The position numbers were made by a program, and so were the translations under genes. Below the pieces are notes generated by a model that saw nothing but the letters and a program-made list of their open reading frames with translations, made no database searches and was not told the DNA's origin. Of a stretch of 64,000 nucleotides of DNA, positions 55,264 through 64,000 are shown piece by piece. The DNA is from Alternaria dauci (Eukaryota > Ascomycota > Dothideomycetes > Pleosporales > Pleosporaceae): contig NC_091275.1 in assembly GCF_042100115.1 (NCBI RefSeq), positions 1,054,001 to 1,118,000 of the forward strand, given 5' to 3'. The first letter of the stretch is position 1, and the number at the start of each line of letters is the position of its first letter.

Positions 55264-57424
55264 TCAAAAGAACGGCGATGAAGAAACGCTGGAGAACAAA
55301 TCATCCCATCCAACCAGGTCGAGATGTATTACGTCATCGATTTGCGAAGAAGAAGATTGTTGTTCTCGAAAAACATCCGAGGGTAAACCTGGGACAGTAT
55401 TTGCAGTAGTATGGTTGCTTGCCGCACTCGAGTTTTGCTCTGCTGGGTGTTGCGTATCTGTATATCTCCCGAGGATCTGCATAAGCGATTCGTATAGTTC
55501 CGCCGCTGCCAGTGAACCTTCTCTCGCATTTGCTATCATCCGTAGACCTTGCACTAGGTCACCTTCTTGGAGCGCGACTGATAGTTCACTTGGTTTGTTG
55601 AGGCAAGCATCCATGAGCAAGGTGATAGTGGCGATGAAGATACCGTACAGACCGGCTGGAGGTTGTTGGGGGCAGCTCGCGAAGGGAGGTTGAGAACGTA
55701 GGAATGTTGTTTCGATATGAAGTAGCTGGCGCGCTGACTGGAGACATGCAGCGTGAGAGGACGCGTATGTTGAGTCCATGGTGGAGGTGCGCGTGAGAGT
55801 TGCTAGATGAAGTTTGCAGCGCTGGGTGTGGAGAAGAGTGTTGAGGAGATAGGCTTGGACGAATGAGTGGTTCGAAGTTGTATAGACGGTCATGTTCTGG
55901 TAGCTGTCTAACAGCAAGAATGCAGGAACTTCGTTCATAATTTCGACCAGCTGGTGATCCATTGCCATAATGTTGGCGCAGCGGTTGGATGGGTCGGAGT
56001 TGATTTGATCAACAATGTTACGTGAGATCTCTGATAGACGGATGCGCTGGAGAAAGTACGACATATCTGTCTGTTGTGATAGTGGCCGGGGTTGCTGGGG
56101 CTCATCGGTGGTCAAGTCGATGTCGTTAATATTTATTGGTTTGTCCGCGCTCATATGCAGTGGGTTAGACTGGTATACGTCTTCGCCAGACCCACCATAT
56201 CTTGCCGCGAGTAGCCTGAAGAAGGTCTTAGCATTCTGTAGACGCTTACTGTTTGACTGTCTTTGGACGAGCATACCAATCTGTAGCAGTCAAATACCAC
56301 CAAACACGACGACCAATCTCAACTTTGAGTGTTCCTGCCATAGTAGCATTGGATTCATGATCGCTTCGATGCAGACCCAATTCACGGCCAAACAACAACC
56401 CGGTCGATATCAAGCACCGGTATCGTAATGAAACACCCTCTATGCTGCAGATAACATATGACAGAACGATGAGGCCTTGTATGGTCTCTATGACTAACGC
56501 ACTGCCTTCTTGACTAGCATTGAGTGCTGTATATGCGGCTTTAATCCAAATAGGTGTTTGAGAGCGGGCTTGCGACGAAGACAGAAACAAGGGGCGCTCG
56601 CTTTCAAAGTTCTTCGGCGCGGTCCATGCATACGTCGTATGAGCAATGATACCAAGCAGAAGAACAACTTTACCAGACTGAACAGGCTCAAAACTTTCGA
56701 TCTGGCGGTACACTTCGTCAAACGTAGCTGCTAACGAGGGATAGTGCGTGACATGCTGGATGTAATTGAGCTCTGTGACGTAGTAATCGAGCAGCTTCAT
56801 GGCCTCCTCCTGTGTTGGCAGCCATATACAGGGCGCCAGTCTTCCATTTCGTATCGTGTAAGCGGGTGCTTGTGGTATTGATCGAATCTTTCCAATATTG
56901 AAGTCCAACTCATCTGTAAAGGCTTCGAGAGAGCTTTGCCCCATCGAGACACACTTGAGATGCCCGACGATGTCGTCTACCTTGAGTATCTCAGGTTGTC
57001 CGATCATCTCAGGGTAGTCTTCCGCGAGGTTGAGGCCGGACTGTGACAAGCTGGTCTCACCATTACTGTGGCCTAGATGCTGAGCGGAGACAGTAGTCCT
57101 AACAATATGCCGCTCTAACTCTTTCGCACGAGTCTGAAGCATACTGATCTCATGCAGAAGCTCGGATTCCTCTGTTACAGGCGAACTCCCCGTCACAATT
57201 CGCTCTAATGGTTGGTACTTGGGCATGACCTCGATTGAAGTAGGTGTATGAGGGCCTTGGGCTTTGAGCTCCGCAGGAGTAGGATCGAATTGACATGTCT
57301 TGCCTCGAGATCTGCAACTTGTGCATGGTAGCGGTCGATCACAGCGAAGCTTGCGCGAACGGCAAAGGTTACATGAATATTGTCCTTTGCGACTGAAACG
57401 TTCTCGTTTGCCAGAAGCCGGCAT
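55264..57424 (-). CDS. Zn2Cys6 fungal-type transcription factor
   Basis: Two exons, 57424-56277 and 56215-55264, with a 61-base intron (GTATGC..CAG); 699 residues. The binuclear zinc cluster is at residues 18-44 with spacing CX2CX6CX5CX2CX6C (CNLCRSRKLRCDRPLPC, then TSCRSRGKTC), followed by a linker and a short helix (ELLHEISMLQTRAKELERHI) likely to dimerise. The fungal_trans middle domain runs through about 230-400 with LLFGRELGLHRSD and GRRVWWYL. The intron falls inside the conserved ATDW-LLAARYGG-like block: splicing joins ATDW to LLAARYGGSGEDVYQ, as in homologues. The C-terminus is acidic and Ser-rich with DLVGWDDLFSS, a plausible activation region. The target pathway is unknown; there is no metabolic cluster nearby. 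Confidence 0.88.
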
Positions 57425-58041
57425 GGTGGGTAATTCGGAAGATGAATGCGACAGATGGAAAGCCACAACGAGATCGAAGAAGTGGAAATAACAACACATT
57501 ATCCAAGTGGGAAGTTATGATCGACTTGGGTGTTTGGGAAACCTACCTAGGTACCTTGAGGGAAATGCCAAGACCCGCGGGTATTCCGCGGAGAGCGAAG
57601 CGATGCTGACTGCATACATGTACCACACTACTATGGCTGAGGATTCAATGGGGTCATCCATGGTTCGTTTGGGGACGCTGTTTGGTCTAGTTGACTTTGT
57701 TCGTGGCCCATGTGTTGTGTGAGTGCTCTAGGGTGCGATGCTGACGCCATTGAGACATAGGACGCACGGCAGTCTGCAGTAAGCTCGGCTTCATCAAGGG
57801 TAGTAAAGTAAGGAGATGGTTTCAATTGCCAGAGAGCATCCAAGTAAGATGAAATTGCACGTGAAATGCTAACACAAAAGAGCGATGGTAACGAAAGCGT
57901 TGCAGGCAGGCGTGGAAGCTAGAGACTTGCAACTGCGCTAGTCATGCTTGCCAAGATGCGGCCGCCGCTTGACTCGCGTTGGAAATAATTCCACTCTCCA
58001 TCCTGGCCATATCGACCTCTTCACCAATACCAATGTAACCG
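57425..58041. promoter_or_regulatory. Divergent promoter of the Zn2Cys6 gene and MTG1
   Basis: 617 bases between two divergent starts. No clear CGG palindrome spaced for a zinc cluster factor was found by eye. No gene. Confidence 0.45.
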
Positions 58042-59127
58042 ATGTCATTCATCCCCCGCCATGCCTTCCCGCAAATCCCGTCGCTGCCCAGGTCCTACTT
58101 CCTGGGCCACCACAAATCCGGCCTGCAGAAGATGAAATCGCTTCTGTCGTCGATCGACCTGGTCATCGAATGCCGCGACTACCGTGTACCGCTCACCTCG
58201 CGCAACCCATTATTCGAAGATGCACTCGAAGGGAAAGAACGAGTGGTAGTCTATACGAAGAGGGACCTGGGTGGTGGGTCTCGGGACAACCGGAATGAGG
58301 ATGTCATTGCGAAATGGCATCATCCTACAACGACCATGTTTGTGAGGAACGGCAAAGAGGCAGAGGGCGAGACTAGTGGCCGGAAGAGTGTTATCAAGCT
58401 TCTGGATATCCTGAGAGAGCATGCGCAGAAGAGGTGGAAGTTGGTCGGCCACCGCGTCATGGTAGTGGGGATGCCCAACGTGGGCAAGTCCACATTGCTT
58501 AATGCATTGCGCGCGCAGGGAATCGGCAAAGGCAAGGTCGCAGCTACTGGCGCTCAACCCGGTGTGACGCGTAAAGTCAGTAGCAGCGGTGTGAAGATCA
58601 TACCGAGCGAAGACGATATGGAAGCAGCGGATGCTGGGGCGAAGAAAAAGCTTCAGGGTGTTGGAGGAGGTGTATATCTTCTCGACACACCCGGTGTCTT
58701 CATCCCATACGTTCCCAACGCGGAAGCCATGATGAAGTTGGCACTCTGCGGCTCTGTAAAAGATACAATCATTGCACCCGTCATGCTTGCAGATTACCTG
58801 CTCTACCACCTCAACCTCCAGTCGCCTACGCTCTATTCAGAATACGCACCGCCCACCAACGACATCATCGAGCTTCTGTCCGAGATTGCGAAGAAGACTG
58901 GTCGGCTGGGCAAGGGCGGGGTCATAGACACAGAAGCGACATCGCTGTGGATGATACAGAAATGGAGGAATGGCATGATGGGACGCTTCTTGTTGGACGA
59001 GGTTGATGAGAAGAGTCTGGAAAAGGCGAAGATTGACGAGGAGGGTCTTACACCTAGCCTGAACCAGGCTAGGAAGGCAGAAAGGGAGAGGCGCAGGGAG
59101 CGAAACAAGGCGAGAGGGGAGAAGTGA
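58042..59127 (+). CDS. MTG1: Mitochondrial ribosome-assembly GTPase Mtg1 (YlqF-type, circularly permuted)
   Basis: A single exon of 361 residues, close in length to yeast Mtg1. It acts on the large mitochondrial ribosomal subunit during assembly. The G motifs come in permuted order, which defines the family: IDLVIECRDYRVPLTSRNP at the start, YTKRDL (G4 variant of NKxD), then VVGMPNVGKSTLLNALR (G1), GAQPGVTRKV (G2) and LLDTPGVF (G3). The N-terminus has basic and hydroxylated residues without acidic ones (MSFIPRHAFPQIPSLPRSYF), as in a mitochondrial presequence. The C-terminal tail is a charged coiled stretch rich in Lys, Arg and Glu. Confidence 0.92.
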   Translation: MSFIPRHAFPQIPSLPRSYFLGHHKSGLQKMKSLLSSIDLVIECRDYRVPLTSRNPLFEDALEGKERVVVYTKRDLGGGSRDNRNEDVIAKWHHPTTTMFVRNGKEAEGETSGRKSVIKLLDILREHAQKRWKLVGHRVMVVGMPNVGKSTLLNALRAQGIGKGKVAATGAQPGVTRKVSSSGVKIIPSEDDMEAADAGAKKKLQGVGGGVYLLDTPGVFIPYVPNAEAMMKLALCGSVKDTIIAPVMLADYLLYHLNLQSPTLYSEYAPPTNDIIELLSEIAKKTGRLGKGGVIDTEATSLWMIQKWRNGMMGRFLLDEVDEKSLEKAKIDEEGLTPSLNQARKAERERRRERNKARGEK

Positions 59128-59898
59128 GGTTACAAAGGTTGAATATTGATTAAACATGGGTTGCGCACTGCTCATAGCATGTGACGCATTTACTAGAATT
59201 GCGAGAAAACAATACCTGCAAATTACACGCTCGAACTGAAATGCACCCTGCTCATACTACACGATCGCCCTTCGCCGCATTTGCAACACAAAACGGTCAA
59301 CCCCTGCAGTCACTTCACCACGCATGTTGAGATCAATCCCCCTCCCAACATGGCACCTTGGCATGTCCGTGAAAAATTGCTTTTGTTCATTCTTACTGGT
59401 CGTTGAAGAATGCATAGACGTAGCCTTTGTCTACTGTTGTTTCCTAACACAGTCAAGACCTCGACATGTGTCCAAGCCGTTGATCATTCTGGGAGCTTCG
59501 ATGTGTATCAAATAAAACAAGAACATGTGCTGTTTTCCAATTGACTGGGCCAGGTGGTAAGCAAATCGACCTGATAACGCACGGGAATATGTTCAGAAAT
59601 TTGACCTCGCACGGTAGGTGTCATGAGACATATTGTGGTTACGGTCCCAGTTGTGATGGTGGATATATGCTGACGAGGCGAACAACTCGCGACAGCTTCT
59701 CACATAGCATAGGGAGCTCCAGGACGCCGGTATCGTGGTTTGCAGTTTCTCTGGTCATCCACATGACTACAACTCGACTGAAACTCAGGCATGGTCGATG
59801 TATACAGGACGAATGGACCTTTGCTCTTTGATATCGATACGCCAAAGGACTAGGAATGACTGCACAATTTCTGATATGAGGACTAACGCGGATAAAGC
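59128..59898. other. Intergenic, convergent 3' ends
   Basis: Between MTG1 (+) and the arrestin-like gene (-). No gene or repeat recognised. Confidence 0.5.
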
Positions 59899-61341
59899 TC
59901 AGCGCGATACGTCGTACTCTGGCGGTGGTACGGTGTCTGCTATATGTGGCGCCATATGTCTTGAGCTAAGCTCATATGCTGGAGCATCTACCCCTAGCTC
60001 TATTGGTTGCCGGCTTGATTCCACGTTGTAGCCTTGCGCCATGGGATCAACTTCCTGGTACTCTGGCTCGGGACCTGCTTGGAAGGGGTTGATGGCTTCG
60101 TTGGGAGTCTTTTTCCAGTTCGTGACGAGTTGCACAGGCTGGGTGCAAGCAATGCCTGTCCATTCACGATCCGCACATCTGCCTGTAATTTCAATCTGCA
60201 GCTCGTATTCCAAATTTATGCCATAGCTCGTGAAGCTTGGGGTTATGTCTTTTGGGACCTCGATATTTGCCACATCCAGAAGATTGAGTCCATCGTGTAG
60301 CGCAAGCTCGTGTTCTTTCTCGAATTTCTCGTCGCAGAGGACAATGTTCTTCTTGTCTGTGGTATTGACCGCCCTGGTGGGGTGTCTCCCAAACTGTTCA
60401 CCAGGCACGAATATGTTTGTCATAGCATTCAGCTGAACCTTCAAGCGTTTGAGGAAGAGATCAGGAGGATAGGGAAGCGATTCTGAGCGTTTTAGATGCT
60501 GCACTGTTACGATGGCTGGAACCATGGAACCAGGGATCAGAACGCTAGCAGGAGTGGCGAATAGATTGAACTGGACGTAGGGTATCTCTGCAAAGCTCTG
60601 AAGACCGAAGAGCATTTCATGATCGACAAGTTTGTCCTTGAATCTTCCCAGCTTGCTGTGCTTTTCGTTATGATCTGGGAACAGTTTGCGTGAACGGATC
60701 AACTTTTGGCGGCTATAGTGCTTCGGCAACTTGTTTCCGAAGTTCAGATCTGGTTGGAGGAGCGCCGGGTGAAAGTCTGGGGCCAATGGCATATATTTGA
60801 TTTCTTGTCGAATCTTCAGAGGCTCCCTTCTCGGTACATCGGACTCCATGTACGCTTCCAAGTGGTACAAGACCTGTGGACTTGTGGGGGTAGGGCCGCT
60901 AAGACTTGGTGGCAGTGGAAATCCTGGGGAGTGCTGAAATCGTGGGTGGTTATAAGAATCCGTTGGATGCACCCAGAGTCTCTCGGCTGGTGGAGGTAGA
61001 TTTGCATGCTGCGGAACGTCGAAGGAGAAAGGCAGTTCAACTTTGGTGGGGTCCTTCTTGTTTCTGGGGAGACGCTGGAAGTCATCGCCTGTGGACGTGT
61101 AGAGGTCTTGGGAAGTTCCGTAGAAGTCGACTCGGATACTCCTGGCCATGTCATCCAGGAGTACAGAGAAGCCCTTCAAGCTTATGGTTATGCGATTAGG
61201 TCGCGACATGGACTCCACGAGTAGTCTGCCTTGGATGCAGTCTCCAGACGTGTAGAAGACTGGCGGATTGAGCACATCGATGTATACGGTGTTGTCTCGG
61301 CGATTGGCTCGAGAGCCAGTTGCAGCAGCCGACAATGCCAT
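59899..61341 (-). CDS. Arrestin-domain adaptor protein with PY motif
   Basis: A single exon of 480 residues from the first ATG. The N-terminal arrestin fold is seen in VYIDVLNPPVFYTSGDCIQG, then GRLLVESMSRPNRITISLKG, and the C-terminal arrestin domain begins near FNLFATPASVLIPGSMVP and extends to about 400 (ITPSFTSYGINLEYELQIE). The tail is Pro- and acid-rich and ends with VPPPEYDVSR, which contains PPEY, a PPxY-type motif that binds WW domains of Rsp5/HulA-type ubiquitin ligases. Fungal arrestins with such motifs recruit the ligase to plasma-membrane transporters for endocytosis. Which transporter is served here is unknown. It is divergent from CBP3. Confidence 0.88.
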   Translation of the reverse strand: MALSAAATGSRANRRDNTVYIDVLNPPVFYTSGDCIQGRLLVESMSRPNRITISLKGFSVLLDDMARSIRVDFYGTSQDLYTSTGDDFQRLPRNKKDPTKVELPFSFDVPQHANLPPPAERLWVHPTDSYNHPRFQHSPGFPLPPSLSGPTPTSPQVLYHLEAYMESDVPRREPLKIRQEIKYMPLAPDFHPALLQPDLNFGNKLPKHYSRQKLIRSRKLFPDHNEKHSKLGRFKDKLVDHEMLFGLQSFAEIPYVQFNLFATPASVLIPGSMVPAIVTVQHLKRSESLPYPPDLFLKRLKVQLNAMTNIFVPGEQFGRHPTRAVNTTDKKNIVLCDEKFEKEHELALHDGLNLLDVANIEVPKDITPSFTSYGINLEYELQIEITGRCADREWTGIACTQPVQLVTNWKKTPNEAINPFQAGPEPEYQEVDPMAQGYNVESSRQPIELGVDAPAYELSSRHMAPHIADTVPPPEYDVSR

Positions 61342-61829
61342 GATCAAGTGGCGTTGAACTTGGTGATGAGAGCCTGGAGACGATCAATTGGGAGCAAAAG
61401 CTCGCATTGCACGAGTGCATATAAGGCTGCAGAAGGGGTCATGCATCGGCGGCGATATCGCTTCGCTGGCGCACCTGCTCCTCGGAACTAGCCATACTAA
61501 GCTTCTCGGTCACATGCAGTAGCTAATGTTCCAGCTTGGTATACGGGGTTCGACGATACTGGACGCCTGGAGGCCTAAAGACAATTGGAATTAACACTGG
61601 CAGCTCCGCCACAACCGGTTAAGGAGAATGCGGAAAGATGTGTTGCGCAAATTTCCGTGTATGAGCCCGTCCTGGCGGTGCTGGTGGATTTGCCCGCTGC
61701 GGAGGTGCTTTGTGGTGATGCTCATTGGTGGTGTTGGTGGCCGGGGTCGTGCCGTCATCGATGGAGGGCGCGACTCGCGACTTTTTGACTGCCGACCAAA
61801 GACGCCCGTTCCAACACACATCCCCAGCA
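61342..61829. promoter_or_regulatory. Divergent promoter of arrestin-like gene and CBP3
   Basis: 488 bases between two divergent starts. No recognisable motif; no gene. Confidence 0.45.
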
Positions 61830-62846
61830 ATGTCGTCCACCTACACGTGCACAGCCTGCTCCAAGGCCCTCCTGAGATCCTCTTCCTCGCTCCTACAGGT
61901 ACATAGCCACCACGCATGACTAGAGCGGATATTGACTGCCGTAGCGGACCCATGGAGCATCTCTCCGCCAAGCGCGGCGAACAATTTCTACCACGACACC
62001 GACCTCACATCATGCGTCGCAAAATCTCTCGGCCGACGTTAGGCCTGAGGCAATCAAGAAGCCGCATCCCGCTGTTGCGTCTGGTGTGACTGGGCTCGCC
62101 CAGAAGCTGCGCGAAAAGGCACCGCTGATGACCGAAACCTACGTCGCATACGGCGCAACACGAGACCTCATCAAGGAATGCACAAAGCCGGGTGAATATA
62201 AGATACCCCAGGCGCTACTGAAGCGCGGTGAGATACCAGTCGACGAGAATGGTGTGCATCTGGGCGAGGGCGAGGGCTGGTGGTATGACAGTAGGTGCTG
62301 GAAATGACGACAGACAGGCATTCGCTGACAACTTGCACAGCCCTGGGACTCAAGCCGACCTTCTCAAACTGGGCTCAAATCACCTTCATCCACATGTACA
62401 TGCTGCAAGTCCGCTTCCGCATGTTCCCCCAGTCGCATGCGCCTGTGTGGATCCAGCACCTCACCAACCAGGCCTTCTACGCCGCCGAGGACCGTCTCGT
62501 GATATGGCACAAGTTCAACGCCAATTCGCTGCGTCAGAAGCACCTAAAGGACATGTTCTCACAATGGCGTGCCGTGCTCCTGTCCTACGACGAGGGCTTG
62601 ATGAAGGGAGACGCTATGCTTGCGGCGGCCGTCTGGAGGAATCTGCTCGGCGCAAAGGAAGACGTCGACTTTGAGAAGCTGGCGCAAATTGTGGGATACA
62701 TGAGGAGAGAGCTCAAGAGGTTGGATAACGCTACAGATGATGAGGTGGCGAATGGGACATGGACTTTCAAAGGCAGCCCAGGAGACGAAGCCAGCCTTGT
62801 CAAAGCGCCAAGCCGTATGATGGCGACTGAGACTGCAAAGGCGTAG
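61830..62846 (+). CDS. CBP3: Ubiquinol-cytochrome c reductase assembly chaperone Cbp3
   Basis: Three exons, 61830-61898, 61945-62290 and 62341-62846, with introns of 46 and 50 bases; 306 residues. Cbp3 with Cbp6 binds the mitochondrial ribosome exit and newly made cytochrome b for complex III. The first exon plus the start of the second give a Ser/Thr/Arg/Ala-rich presequence without acidic residues (CSKALLRSSSSLLQ, then RTHGASLRQARRTIST). The family domain follows: WYDTLGLKPTFSNWAQITF, FIHMYMLQVRFRMFP, FYAAEDRLVIWHKF and FSQWRAVLLSYDEGLMKGD. The second intron sits between GWWYD and the TLGLKPTF block and splicing restores the family sequence. Slightly shorter than yeast Cbp3. Confidence 0.9.
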
Positions 62847-63025
62847 ATGACGAACGAATTGTACGAAAAACGGCATGTATCAATATTGTATATATAGTAT
62901 ACGAAGGATATGACGACCAAGACCAATGTATTCGCATCACACTCCATACCAGACTCTATACCATCATACCGAGTGAACAGGGCCGACAGCATGGCCGAAG
63001 CGTGCTCCTAACCACGCTCCGCATA
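62847..63025. other. Short convergent spacer
   Basis: 179 bases between the CBP3 stop (+) and the UIM-protein stop (-), including the 3' ends of both transcripts. Nothing else seen. Confidence 0.5.
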
Positions 63026-64000
63026 TCATTCATGTTTTTGCATACTCATGTTCAACGCTTTCTGCAACTCTTCCTCCTCCTCATCATCCTCTGTTACTAC
63101 AGCGCGACCTTTGCCTTTGTTTTGGTGATGAGCTTCCAAAAGACTCTGCTTCTTCACATACTCCAACACAATCTCTTCCTCCGTCTTCTCTTGTGCTGTC
63201 TTCTCCCCTTGGTGCTGTGCCTGAAACTCTTCTTGCGTAGTACCCGCGAGGTGGCCATGATCATACGAAGGGGGTGGTTGGACACTTGACGACCCGGGAG
63301 CCATGGGTACCGCCTTCCTTGCTATTCGTTGTGTCATCCCATTTCTTCCCTCAACATCGAGATCTTCTCGTGTACTGTCGCCACCCACCTGCCCAGGTTT
63401 CATCAGACTCTGTGCCATAACTTGCTTCAGCTGTTCCTCATATTCTAAAGCTTCTCTTGCATATCGTTGGGCTTCAGCTTCGCTGGACGCCATTGCCGTG
63501 AGTAAATCCTGGTCTACCTGCTGATTTGAATCATTTGGTTGTTGTTGGTGAAGCGGAGATGCACTTTCTTGCATCGCACCCATACTGGAATCCTCTTCCA
63601 TGTTTATGCGTGACGTTTTTTGGGCTGATTGGCGGATGGTGTCACCCGTCTCAGCCGCTCCCAGCGATTCTTCTGTGCCAGCGGTATGCAATGGGTACTG
63701 CGAGTTTCTCGTGGTAAGCGTATCATTTCCGGGGTCTTGGGCAAGATCATCTGCGGACTGGGCTGGACTTGCAGCTGCTCCAATGTCTCGGTAGATCTCG
63801 CTGTTATCCGTATTCCTTTTTTGCTGTGTGTCCAACATATCTTGGATCATCTCGTCCGCACTGTGCTTTTTCTTCAGATATTTCTGGATCATCTTCCACC
63901 GATTGATAACGTCTTCTTTTTCTGCATCCGAGCTCTGCAACCACTCTTGATATCCTTGAGCTGTTCTGGACGTGACAATGTAAGTTTGCACGTTGTTACC
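63026..64000 (-). CDS. UIM-containing protein, 5' partial
   Basis: The frame is open from the right edge of the window (no ATG before it) to a stop at 63026, so the N-terminus lies outside; about 324 residues are visible. A C-terminal ubiquitin-interacting motif is clear: EEEEELQKALNMSMQK, with the Ala and Ser spacing of the UIM consensus. Two weaker UIM-like helices precede it (ALEYEEQLKQVMAQSLMK and TEEEIVLEYVKKQSLLE). A PPPSYDH near 235 is a PPxY motif. The rest is Gln/Ser/Asp-rich and probably disordered. Such proteins are typically ubiquitin adaptors in endocytosis or proteasome delivery; the actual role is not known. Confidence 0.75.
   Translation of the reverse strand, partial: GNNVQTYIVTSRTAQGYQEWLQSSDAEKEDVINRWKMIQKYLKKKHSADEMIQDMLDTQQKRNTDNSEIYRDIGAAASPAQSADDLAQDPGNDTLTTRNSQYPLHTAGTEESLGAAETGDTIRQSAQKTSRINMEEDSSMGAMQESASPLHQQQPNDSNQQVDQDLLTAMASSEAEAQRYAREALEYEEQLKQVMAQSLMKPGQVGGDSTREDLDVEGRNGMTQRIARKAVPMAPGSSSVQPPPSYDHGHLAGTTQEEFQAQHQGEKTAQEKTEEEIVLEYVKKQSLLEAHHQNKGKGRAVVTEDDEEEEELQKALNMSMQKHE

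Noticed and set aside
1..64000. Secondary-metabolite cluster, transposon, RIP-mutated block or CRISPR array
   Set aside because: No synthase, transposase, reverse transcriptase, long terminal repeat, AT-rich mutated region or regularly spaced repeat was seen.

Overview
The window is nuclear DNA from a filamentous ascomycete. The genes are short and mostly split by introns of about 50-100 bases with GT..AG ends and CTRAY-type branch sites. The products are fungal: an RRM-plus-Pumilio protein, Vps17, Swc2, Atg33, a GT69 (CAP59-type) glycosyltransferase, a Zn2Cys6 regulator and a WSC receptor. Gene style and content suggest Dothideomycetes, possibly Pleosporales; that is an impression, not a proof. 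I see no rRNA, no recognisable transposon, no CRISPR array and no AT-rich block of the kind left by RIP.

Layout, left to right. 0-9 kb: the 3' part of an AMID/AIF-like flavoprotein, a lysine-rich hypothetical protein, a secreted astacin-type metalloprotease, an odd tRNA-like Pol III element, and the mRNA capping guanylyltransferase. 10-17.3 kb: a divergent pair, the RRM/Pumilio protein (-) and the SWR1 subunit Swc2 (+). 17.9-25.6 kb: five + strand genes in all counting Swc2, namely two small-TM hypothetical proteins, a GT69 mannosyltransferase-like protein and a Zrt3-like zinc transporter with a 15-base exon. 25.7-35.2 kb: divergent MEF2/VPS17 sharing a 199-base promoter, a six-exon amidase, and an initiator tRNA-Met. 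36-45 kb: four - strand genes (secreted repeat protein, Gcs1-type ArfGAP, F-box protein, WSC membrane protein). 45-47.8 kb is apparently empty. 47.8-64 kb: a peroxisomal 2,4-dienoyl-CoA reductase (C-terminal SKL) divergent from ATG33, a dynamin-like GTPase whose frame is cut by one TGA, a Zn2Cys6 regulator divergent from the mitochondrial GTPase MTG1, an arrestin-like adaptor divergent from CBP3, and a UIM protein running off the right edge.

The genes do not form a biosynthetic cluster; this reads as ordinary housekeeping chromosome. Mitochondrial functions are frequent (MEF2, MTG1, CBP3, ATG33), and membrane traffic and ubiquitin adaptors recur (VPS17, GCS1, arrestin, UIM protein). Exon coordinates were derived by hand from splice sites and reading-frame closure; in every multi-exon model the exon lengths sum to a multiple of three. 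The items most worth a second look are the TGA-interrupted GTPase with a basic, NLS-like tail beyond the stop, the tRNA-like element without a normal anticodon arm, the 15-base zinc-transporter exon, and an unexplained open frame of about 240 codons at 30.9-31.6 kb.
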